12,456 nt of DNA. Source: Fidelibacterota bacterium (GTDB lineage: Bacteria; Fidelibacterota; Marinisomatia; SCGC-AAA003-L08; D37C17). Position 1 is the stretch's first letter, and each line of letters begins with the position of its first letter. The position numbers and the translations under genes are program-made. The stretch spans positions 1-12,456 of the forward strand of contig JABHHG010000056.1 of the NCBI GenBank assembly GCA_018671635.1. The letters run 5' to 3'. Of this stretch, positions 7,086-12,456 are shown piece by piece. The notes under the pieces are model-generated. The model had not been told where the DNA came from. It made no database searches and saw only the letters and a program-made list of their open reading frames with translations.

Positions 7086-7323
7086 GCGTACTTCGTCCTT
7101 ACAAAAAGGTTGTTATTTACCCTAAGTTTTACGAGGCATTGCCAATTTAAATTGTCTCAAGACAACGCAAATCGGGAATGCTTCCATTCCAATTTTCAAG
7201 TGATTTTCAGTACAACTCTCGTTGCGTTTTGCTCATCCAGAAGAGGCTCTGGATTTTGTTTATGTTGTGTTGTATTTCTCGTCGGTTGAGTCTAAATAGG
7301 AAACACAACATATGCTGACCACG
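7086..7323 (-). promoter_or_regulatory. Long structured 5' leader of nrdJ, candidate cis-regulatory RNA
   Basis: From the proposed start point near 7323 to the nrdJ ATG there are about 238 bases without a gene, full of inverted repeats. In transcript order: ATCCAGA/TCTGGAT (7254-7248 with 7241-7235); GCAAC-GAGA-GTTGT, a GNRA-type loop (7225-7212); GGAATG-GAAG-CATTCC (7190-7175); TTGTC-TTGA-GACAA (7165-7152); a 12-bp palindrome CAATTTAAATTG (7154-7143); and CCTT-TTTGT-AAGG (7109-7097), whose 3' arm is the Shine-Dalgarno. A long-range 7-bp stem AACGCAA (7228-7222) with TTGCGTT (7170-7164) would exclude two of the local hairpins. I recall a published 'nrdJ RNA motif' from uncultured bacteria upstream of such genes; whether this is that motif cannot be settled by eye. 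No cobalamin-riboswitch B12 box was seen. Confidence 0.5.
7303..7318 (-). promoter_or_regulatory. NrdR box, proximal
   Basis: ACACAACATATGCTGA matches 12 of 16 positions of the remembered NrdR consensus acaCwAtATaTwGtgt. Its centre is exactly 30 bp from the second box, about three helical turns, as expected for the paired boxes bound by the dATP/ATP-sensing repressor NrdR. Confidence 0.7.
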
Positions 7324-7329
7324 TGGAAA

Positions 7330-7359
7330 AATATACTCTATATTGTGTAGTGTGTGCAA
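7330..7359 (-). promoter_or_regulatory. Probable nrdJ promoter
   Basis: On the reverse strand TTGCAC (7359-7354) is followed after 18 bp by TATATT (7335-7330), close to a sigma-70 promoter. The distal NrdR box occupies the spacer and part of the -10. Transcription would start near 7323, giving a leader of about 238 bases. Confidence 0.5.
7333..7348 (-). promoter_or_regulatory. NrdR box, distal
   Basis: Read on the reverse strand, ACACAATATAGAGTAT matches 14 of 16 consensus positions. It lies between and over the proposed -35 and -10 elements of the nrdJ promoter, the usual position for repression. Confidence 0.8.
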
Positions 7360-7573
7360 AACTTTTATTACAATTTGTTACAAAAGTTGGCCTCTATCGA
7401 GGAGAAAAAAGTTTATTTAATTTTATGAAAAGGTCTAAGTTATAAATTCCATAAAAATGGGTGATGAAAATTGCTCTAATTTTTTTGGATTCCCTCTATA
7501 AAAATTAGGTCTATCTTCAGTAAATTTACCTGTTTATTTCCTTCGGCTAAATACTAATCTCAGGAGCTTATGC
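7360..7573 (+). promoter_or_regulatory. Upstream region of gltA, with inverted repeats and ribosome binding site
   Basis: No gene is seen in this part of the divergent gap. It holds three inverted repeats: AACTTTT/AAAAGTT (7360-7366 and 7382-7388), CCTC-TATC-GAGG (7391-7402), and a perfect 9-bp CTAATTTTT/AAAAATTAG (7476-7484 and 7500-7508). The last one overlaps a TATAAA (7497-7502) that could be the gltA -10, though no well-spaced -35 is evident. A good Shine-Dalgarno, AGGAG, lies at 7562-7566, seven bases before the ATG at 7574. That selects 7574 over the out-of-frame ATG at 7570. Confidence 0.4.
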
Positions 7574-8836
7574 ATGAGCAATGCAAAATTAATTATTGAA
7601 AATCAGACGTTAGAATTACCTATTATTTCGGGCAGTGAAAACGAAAAAGCCATTGATATTACTCAATTAAGAAGTACTACCGGTTATATTACTATGGATC
7701 CCGGATATGGAAATACCGGTTCTTGCGTTAGTGATATTACATTTATTGACGGCGAGAAAGGCATCCTCCAATATAGAGGTTTCCCAATTGAAGAATTAAC
7801 GAAAGGTACCTTTTTTACTGACGTTGCTCACCTCCTCATTTATGGAAACATGGATGAATCTGAAGAAAAGGCTGAGTTTAAAAGAGAAATAAAGAAACAC
7901 GCAAATATTCATGAAGACATGAAACGGTTCTTTGATGGATTTCCGTTAAGTGCCCACCCAATGGCGATTCTATCATCGATGGTTACAGCGTTATCCGCAT
8001 TTAATCCCGATAGTGAGAGTCATGAGCCTGAATTGATTGATTTAAATATCGCCAAACTAATTGCAAAAGTAAAAACCATTGCGGCTTATTCATATCGTAA
8101 ATCTCAAGGTTTACCATTTTTATATCCTGATCCAGATTTGAACTATGTAGATAACTTTCTCCATATGATGTTTTCCGACTCTCAAGAAGAGTATCAGCAG
8201 AATCCCGTTATGTCGGAGGTATTAAATCTCCTTTTAATATTACATGCAGACCATGAGCAAAATTGTTCAACTTCTACTGTAAGAATGACGGGTAGTAGCC
8301 ACGCAAATTTATATGCCACAATTTCAGCTGGAATTGCCGCACTTTGGGGGCCACGTCATGGCGGTGCCAACCAAGCCGTAATTGAAATGTTAGAGATGAT
8401 TAAGGCCGATGGTGGTGATTATCAAAAATATGTGAATCTTGCTAAAGATAAAAATTCTGATTTTAGAATGATGGGTTTTGGTCACCGAGTGTATAAGAAT
8501 TATGATCCTCGTGCGTCAGTGATTAAAGATGCCGCAAGTCGTGTATTGAAAGCGTTTGAAATTGATGATCCCCTTTTAGAGATTGCACAAAATTTAGAAC
8601 GCATTGCCCTTGAAGATGAATACTTTGTAGAAAGAAAGCTTTACCCAAATGTAGATTTCTATTCTGGAATTATCTACCGTGCCATGGGCATCCCCACGAA
8701 TATGTTTACGGTAATGTTTGCGTTAGGTCGCCTTCCGGGATGGCTAGCCCACTGGCGTGAAATGATTTTAGACCCTTCATCTCGAATTAATAGACCGCGC
8801 CAAATTTATGTTGGCGAAACCAAGCGTTCGTTATAA
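7574..8836 (+). CDS. gltA: Citrate synthase
   Basis: This 420-residue enzyme condenses acetyl-CoA and oxaloacetate to citrate, the entry step of the citric acid cycle. The three catalytic residues of the family are present: H262 in GPRHGGANQA, H304 in GFGHRVYKNYDPRA, and D361 in VDFYSGIIYRAMGIP. HADHEQNCSTSTVRMTGSSH (224-243) and RGFPIEEL (68-75) are also characteristic. The length and the extra N-terminal beta-rich region of about 60 residues match the bacterial GltA type, whose members are often hexameric and NADH-sensitive. AGGAG lies seven bases before the ATG. It is the first of three closely spaced genes; thyA follows after eight bases. Its pairing with two dTMP-synthesis genes is a shared transcript rather than a shared pathway. 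Confidence 0.96.
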   Translation: MSNAKLIIENQTLELPIISGSENEKAIDITQLRSTTGYITMDPGYGNTGSCVSDITFIDGEKGILQYRGFPIEELTKGTFFTDVAHLLIYGNMDESEEKAEFKREIKKHANIHEDMKRFFDGFPLSAHPMAILSSMVTALSAFNPDSESHEPELIDLNIAKLIAKVKTIAAYSYRKSQGLPFLYPDPDLNYVDNFLHMMFSDSQEEYQQNPVMSEVLNLLLILHADHEQNCSTSTVRMTGSSHANLYATISAGIAALWGPRHGGANQAVIEMLEMIKADGGDYQKYVNLAKDKNSDFRMMGFGHRVYKNYDPRASVIKDAASRVLKAFEIDDPLLEIAQNLERIALEDEYFVERKLYPNVDFYSGIIYRAMGIPTNMFTVMFALGRLPGWLAHWREMILDPSSRINRPRQIYVGETKRSL

Positions 8837-8844
8837 GGTTCTAA

Positions 8845-9663
8845 ATGAAAGCCTATCTTGACTTAGTTGATCATGTGTTAGAAAATGGATACCGTCGTGA
8901 GAATCGTACGGGTACTGACACGATTATGTATTTTGGCTATCATTATAAAATTAATCTACAAGATGGATTCCCTCTTTTAACCACCAAAAAAGTTTTCTTC
9001 AAATCGGTCATTCGTGAATTATTATGGTATCTTTCTGGAGATACGCATATTAGGGATTTACGTCAATATACTAAAATTTGGGATTCATGGACCTCCGAAG
9101 AAAAAAATTGGGATGTGGGGCGCATGTATGGCTACCAATGGGTAAATTGGGAAAAGTATATTGAAGACCCCGCAACGGGTCAATTTAAGCGAACCTTTGT
9201 AAATCAAATTCAAGAAGTAATTGATGAGATTAAATATAATCCAAATTCACGTCGATTAGTGGTAACAGCATGGAATCCTGCGGTATTGGATGAGGTGGCA
9301 TTACCCAGTTGTCATTCATTTTTTGTATTCAATGTAACCAATGGTAAACTAAACTGTCATTTAACCCAACGGAGTGGTGATATCGCGTTGGGAATTCCAT
9401 TTAACGTGTCTTGTTATGCCATGCTTACACAAATGATTGCCCAAGAAACGGGGTTAGAACTGGGTGAATTTTCCCATTATATTAATGATGCCCATATCTA
9501 TGTTGATCATGTGGATGGTTTGCGTGAACAACTAAAACGTGAGCCCAAGAAACTACCCACATTAGAAATTGCCTCAAAACCATTTTGGGATTTAACATTC
9601 GATGATTTCGCCATCAAAAATTATGAGCACGACCCTGCAATAAAATTCCCTGTGGCAGTGTAG
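8845..9663 (+). CDS. thyA: Thymidylate synthase
   Basis: This 272-residue cytoplasmic enzyme methylates dUMP to dTMP using 5,10-methylene-tetrahydrofolate and releases dihydrofolate. The nucleophile is C156 in ALPSCHSFF. Phosphate and substrate motifs are RTGT (21-24), SRRLVVTAWNP (135-145), QRSGDIALGIPFN (175-187) and DAHIYVDHVDGL (215-226). The C-terminus ends in FPVAV, the usual closing tail. It is slightly longer than the 264-residue E. coli enzyme because of a short insert near 82-110. AAGG overlapping the gltA stop is a plausible ribosome site. folA starts two bases after its stop. The thyA-folA pairing is common and functionally direct, because FolA recycles its product. Confidence 0.97.
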   Translation: MKAYLDLVDHVLENGYRRENRTGTDTIMYFGYHYKINLQDGFPLLTTKKVFFKSVIRELLWYLSGDTHIRDLRQYTKIWDSWTSEEKNWDVGRMYGYQWVNWEKYIEDPATGQFKRTFVNQIQEVIDEIKYNPNSRRLVVTAWNPAVLDEVALPSCHSFFVFNVTNGKLNCHLTQRSGDIALGIPFNVSCYAMLTQMIAQETGLELGEFSHYINDAHIYVDHVDGLREQLKREPKKLPTLEIASKPFWDLTFDDFAIKNYEHDPAIKFPVAV

Positions 9664-9665
9664 AT

Positions 9666-10157
9666 ATGAACATCCACCTCATTTGGGCACAAGACAAAGA
9701 TGGTGGAATCGGTATGAATAATGACTTGCCGTGGCATATTTCCGAAGATTTAAAGAATTTCAAAAAACTCACCTTAAATACACCCATCATCATGGGGCGA
9801 AAGACATGGGATTCCCTCCCCTTTAAACCATTACCCAAACGTCGAAATGTAGTATTATCTTCCCGATTAGTGGATGACGTAGAATGCTTTTCATCTATTA
9901 AAAATTGTATAGATGGACTGTCAGATGAAACGGATATTTTTGTGATTGGTGGTGCACAGATTTATAAAGCATTTTATGAATATGCCCATCACCTCCATAT
10001 AACGATTGTGGATGAAAAAACGGATGGGATTGATACTTACTTTCCTATTTCATTATCTAAAATTGAAGCATCTTTCACACAGGAAAATTCTGAACAATTA
10101 ACAGATAATGCCCAATATACTTATTGGACAAAAAAACTACTATCCAATAAAGACTAA
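9666..10157 (+). CDS. folA: Dihydrofolate reductase
   Basis: This 163-residue enzyme reduces dihydrofolate to tetrahydrofolate with NADPH, restoring the cofactor consumed by ThyA. GGIGMNNDLPWHISEDLKNF (13-32) contains the Met20-type loop and the substrate-binding acid D28. IIMGRKTWDSLP (41-52) and RRNVVLSS (59-66) bind NADPH, and FVIGGAQIY (92-100) is the second glycine motif. The length is typical of chromosomal FolA. The ATG is two bases after the thyA stop with no separate ribosome site, so coupled translation is likely. Its last 18 bases overlap the end of the convergent permease gene. No hairpin-plus-T-run terminator is visible after it. Confidence 0.96.
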   Translation: MNIHLIWAQDKDGGIGMNNDLPWHISEDLKNFKKLTLNTPIIMGRKTWDSLPFKPLPKRRNVVLSSRLVDDVECFSSIKNCIDGLSDETDIFVIGGAQIYKAFYEYAHHLHITIVDEKTDGIDTYFPISLSKIEASFTQENSEQLTDNAQYTYWTKKLLSNKD

Positions 10158-11054
10158 GTAGGCTCCAAACATGGCCACCACGATGGATGAAATTCGTCGT
10201 TTGGTAAGTGGCTCACCCAAAAATATCCATGCGAAAATCAATATGAATATGGTTGCGGTCTGATTCAAAATACTTGAGATGGATGCAGTGGTCATTGACA
10301 TCCCCATTACCCACATGGCGATACCTAAATAAGCGGCCAAAACCGAACTTACAATCAAGGGAAACCACAGTTTTCTATCTCGCAATGCGCCCAGAATATT
10401 TTGCCTCCGATTGGCGATAAGCATAATGCTTCCTGAGACCAATACACCTGAAACCAAACGATAGCCGGCAATCCATAATTGTAAACCAATATTTTCACTC
10501 ACCGTATTCAGAATGGGTTTAATCATGACAATTCCCAATGCCATCATGGCAATTGAGCCCACGCCATAGAATACTCCCTGTTTGAATCGTTTGCGATTTA
10601 CGGGGATGTTTTGAATTTTTGTAGAGGCATATAAGACTGCGCCAATAATGAGAGCACCGCCCAATAATTGTGTGGATGTAAGGGATTCACCCAAAATGAT
10701 GAATGCGAATAAAATGACAAATGGACTATAAACCGTATCTACAATGGCAGAAATTCCTGCACCCAAAATATTGAGGGAGTGTAGGAAAATAATATCTGCA
10801 ATTCCAATGCCAATAATTCCGCTAATGGATAAGATGAGTAAATCTGAATTTGAAAATTGGGCATCGGGTATGAGGGGAACACCCATAATTAAACATGTAA
10901 GCATGAATAGTAATAGTCCAATAATACTTTTTACTGGATTTATCACCATGGGTGAAACGCGGTCACCAATTTTTTTGAAGATGATTATAGCCAATGCCCA
11001 AAATATGGCAGAGAGGAGTGAACATATTTCACCCATGTATGGAATAGCGGTCAA
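10140..11054 (-). CDS. EamA/DMT-superfamily permease
   Basis: This is a 304-residue inner-membrane protein with about ten hydrophobic helices in two repeated EamA halves. The repeat signature appears twice: FVILFAFIILGESL with a glycine-rich next helix (112-144), and TIFILIFAWIFLGEPL with its own (268-302). A charged loop near 150-160 (NRKRFKQG) divides the halves. EamA proteins export or import small metabolites by antiport, but the substrate cannot be read from sequence. The TTG at 11054 is supported by GAGG (11064-11061) six bases upstream. The ATG at 11036 would give 298 residues but has no such site. The ribosome site sits in a 6-bp hairpin (11060-11075). The 3' end overlaps folA by 18 bases, tail to tail. 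Confidence 0.88.
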   Translation of the reverse strand: MTAIPYMGEICSLLSAIFWALAIIIFKKIGDRVSPMVINPVKSIIGLLLFMLTCLIMGVPLIPDAQFSNSDLLILSISGIIGIGIADIIFLHSLNILGAGISAIVDTVYSPFVILFAFIILGESLTSTQLLGGALIIGAVLYASTKIQNIPVNRKRFKQGVFYGVGSIAMMALGIVMIKPILNTVSENIGLQLWIAGYRLVSGVLVSGSIMLIANRRQNILGALRDRKLWFPLIVSSVLAAYLGIAMWVMGMSMTTASISSILNQTATIFILIFAWIFLGEPLTKRRISSIVVAMFGAYLVFIG

Positions 11055-11059
11055 TTATT

Positions 11060-11075
11060 ACCTCAAAAATGAGGT
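11060..11075 (-). promoter_or_regulatory. Hairpin masking the permease ribosome binding site
   Basis: Reverse strand: ACCTCA-TTTT-TGAGGT, a perfect 6-bp stem with a 4-base loop. The GAGG in its 3' arm is the Shine-Dalgarno for the TTG start at 11054. It may reduce translation initiation. There is no T-run after it, so it is not a terminator. Functional role is inferred. Confidence 0.4.
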
Positions 11076-11135
11076 GAAATTTCGGGAGATTTATTATTTA
11101 TTGTATAACAAAATAATTTGAATTCTTCTAAGCCT

Positions 11136-11219
11136 TGTCATTCTGAAGCATGCTGAAGAATCTCAAAAGTTTGTGAAAGTGGAAAGTATTGAGATACTTC
11201 ACTTCGTTCGAGTATGACA
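11136..11219. repeat. Long imperfect inverted repeat (REP/MITE-like)
   Basis: A 30-bp left arm (11136-11165, TGTCATTCTGAAG...ATCTCA) and its right partner (11190-11219, TGAGATACTTC...GTATGACA) match at 21 of 30 positions around a 24-bp centre. The ends TGTCAT and ATGACA are exact. GTCATTCTGA...GAATCTC sequences of this type are, as I recall, widely dispersed in genomes of Bacteroidota relatives and other environmental bacteria. It lies between the permease and the decayed secreted-protein gene. Other copies would be outside this window. Confidence 0.65.
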
Positions 11220-11242
11220 GTAAAAAATTATTAGTGGTTAAA

Positions 11243-11635
11243 TTACTCACAACTATCTTGGCATCATTGCTGGGTATTAAATACTCCTCCACCACAACGA
11301 CCGGTGATGAATTCTTCGCATTGGCCATTGTCTTGATTATAATAATACGTGGGGCAAATACCATCACATGGGTCAATTTCTGGAATAATATTACATTCTT
11401 CAGGGGTTGGATTCAAAATGAGATTCACCAATGAAATTACATCTAATACATTGATATTACCGTCACCATTGAAGTCACCGGCACAGAGCCAGAAATCCCA
11501 GGGGTCATCTTCTGTTGGGAGTTGCAAAATAATATTCACCATAGACACAACATCTAAAACATTTACATCCCCATCGTTAGTTAAATCACCTTGGCTACAT
11601 ATAATTTCTTCCTCACACTCTGGGTAGCCTTTCCA
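11243..11635 (-). pseudogene. Remnant of a secreted protein: dockerin-like pair plus Kunitz-like domain
   Basis: The reverse-strand frame opens directly after a stop (11638-11636) with WKGYPEC and no start codon before the first domain, so the N-terminus is lost. Two dockerin-like calcium-loop repeats follow: GDLTNDGDVNVLDVVSMVN (about 11590-11525) and GDFNGDGNINVLDVISLVN (about 11480-11412). Then comes a Kunitz/BPTI-like C-terminus (11368-11246): YYYNQDNGQCEEFITGRCGG aligns with BPTI residues 21-38, with the C30-C38 spacing exact. A TGA at 11266-11264 interrupts it. Reading through gives CQDSCE and then TAA, placing the last two cysteines at the spacing of BPTI C51 and C55. The TGA is thus a nonsense mutation in the final loop. 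Initiation from ATG 11548 would split a repeat. It is probably not expressed as a working protein. Confidence 0.65.
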
Positions 11636-11640
11636 TTAAA

Positions 11641-12456
11641 TTATTTCATAAGCATCATTTTTTGAGTAAATGATTCACCATCAACCATGAGTCGGGCAAT
11701 ATACATACCGCTTGGTAAACTGTGGGCAGACCATGAAACTAAAAATTCACCAGGGTACTGTTGTCCCTCTACCAATGTTTCAACCAATCGGCCTGATAAA
11801 TCATACACGGACAACATAACCTGTGAGTCATGAGAAAGGGTATAAGAAATACTGGTTTCTGGATTAAATGGATTGGGAAAATTGCCCTTCAATGAAACTG
11901 CATTCGGTAGTATATCGATTGATGCCATAATGGATTCACCATTGGCGTCTACTAAAATTAGCTCAATAATTTCAGTAGATTGATTCAATTTAATAATTGA
12001 ACGTCCATTTAATAGATTGCCTTCAAGAGCATATGCTAGTATAGAATGACCGTGAGATTTTGAAGCCCATCCATTTGGTATTTGGATTTGATTTATATCA
12101 ATATCATCTGAAAATTCTATTTGAAATCCCGCCACATCTATGCCTTCAATATGCACTTCTTTTCCATTGTAGTAAATTTCTGCATCACCTGAATCGGATC
12201 GTTGTAAGTCGTCTTCATAAAGAATAATATTGACTACAGAGACAATATCAAGAACATTTATATTACCATCTTGATTTAGGTCAGCAGCCCATGATTCATA
12301 TTCAGTCGGCTCATCAATTTGCAATGCAAAGTTCACCATATTAACAATATCTACTACATTGATGGCACCATCACTATTCACATCACCCAATTGACCAAAG
12401 GTTACCATTGAACCCTCCCCTGAAGATGGAACCTCATTTGCGTCAGGATCAGAGAC
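11641..12456 (-). CDS. Secreted dockerin-like protein with C-terminal sorting domain (5' end outside the window)
   Basis: The frame is open to the window edge, through 16 codons beyond the ATG at 12408, so this is the C-terminal 271 residues of a longer protein. In order: two dockerin-like repeats, GDVNSDGAINVVDIVNMVN (12390-12321) and ADLNQDGNINVLDIVSVVN (12290-12221), with aspartate/asparagine-rich calcium loops. Next is a beta-rich segment of about 110 residues (IYYNGKEVHIEGIDVAGFQI onward), possibly cohesin-like. The final domain of about 85 residues begins NFPNPFNPETSISYTL and ends SGMYIARLMVDGESFTQKMM, the type used as a type IX secretion or similar sorting signal in this part of the tree. 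The product should be exported to the cell surface or medium. Its main function lies upstream, unseen. The downstream remnant carries paralogous repeats. Confidence 0.82.
   Translation of the reverse strand, partial: VSDPDANEVPSSGEGSMVTFGQLGDVNSDGAINVVDIVNMVNFALQIDEPTEYESWAADLNQDGNINVLDIVSVVNIILYEDDLQRSDSGDAEIYYNGKEVHIEGIDVAGFQIEFSDDIDINQIQIPNGWASKSHGHSILAYALEGNLLNGRSIIKLNQSTEIIELILVDANGESIMASIDILPNAVSLKGNFPNPFNPETSISYTLSHDSQVMLSVYDLSGRLVETLVEGQQYPGEFLVSWSAHSLPSGMYIARLMVDGESFTQKMMLMK

Noticed and set aside
7235..7260. Plus-strand intrinsic terminator (ATCCAGA/TCTGGAT followed by TTTTGTTT)
   Set aside because: No plus-strand gene ends upstream of it. It lies in the reverse-strand nrdJ leader, where it is not followed by a U-run.
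7086..7323. Cobalamin riboswitch upstream of the B12-dependent reductase
   Set aside because: No B12-box-like GCCACTG core or matching paired elements were seen on the reverse strand. The structure present is of a different kind.
11264..11266. TGA read as an amino acid (recoded genetic code) in the Kunitz-like ORF
   Set aside because: The large nrdJ gene ends naturally in TGA at the overlap with the small subunit, and the long ORFs here contain no internal TGA. A nonsense mutation is simpler.
11349..11627. Plus-strand ORF of 92 codons opposite the dockerin remnant
   Set aside because: It is the antisense shadow of the dockerin repeats and shows no domain of its own; other short antisense ORFs over nrdJ, exonuclease and permease were dropped for the same reason.

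Overview
The window is AT-rich DNA (roughly one third G+C by eye) from a Gram-negative, free-living bacterium. The best guess is the Fibrobacterota-Chlorobiota-Bacteroidota side of the tree, most like marine Marinimicrobia (SAR406). This rests on the FNPFNP-type C-terminal sorting domain, the paired dockerin-like DxNxDGxINVxD repeats, and the 30-bp GTCAT...ATGAC-type inverted repeat. No rRNA or tRNA is present to confirm it, so the assignment is inference.

Layout. (1) 1-2408: a truncated XRE regulator on the minus strand, with a palindrome over its start codon, diverges from a plus-strand group: a DEDDy 3'-5' exonuclease, a SnoaL/NTF2-like gene broken by a one-base frameshift, and a D-2-hydroxyacid dehydrogenase. 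(2) 2409-2880: a 472-bp unit bounded by 37-bp imperfect inverted repeats that encloses a decayed DUF559 endonuclease gene. (3) 2897-3844: proline iminopeptidase, followed by a bidirectional terminator. (4) 3934-7085, minus strand: adenosylcobalamin-dependent class II ribonucleotide reductase split into two overlapping genes. (5) 7086-7573: a 488-bp divergent control region with two NrdR-like boxes 30 bp apart, a probable promoter and a long leader rich in hairpins. (6) 7574-10157: gltA-thyA-folA in a tight row. (7) 10140-11054, minus strand: an EamA-type permease that overlaps the end of folA. (8) 11055-12456: an inverted-repeat element, a decayed gene for a dockerin-like plus Kunitz-like protein, and the C-terminal part of a large secreted dockerin-like protein with a sorting signal.

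How the genes work together. The centre of the window is a DNA-precursor neighbourhood. NrdJ reduces ribonucleotides, ThyA makes dTMP while oxidising methylene-tetrahydrofolate to dihydrofolate, and FolA regenerates tetrahydrofolate. The NrdR-like boxes suggest that reductase supply is under the usual dATP-sensing repressor. The reductase leader contains stems that exclude each other, so there may be a second, RNA-level control.

The observations most worth following are the nrdJ leader, the DUF559 unit with its inverted repeats, and the dockerin-Kunitz remnant, where a TGA sits exactly in the last loop of the Kunitz fold. All calls come from reading the sequence; no database search was run.
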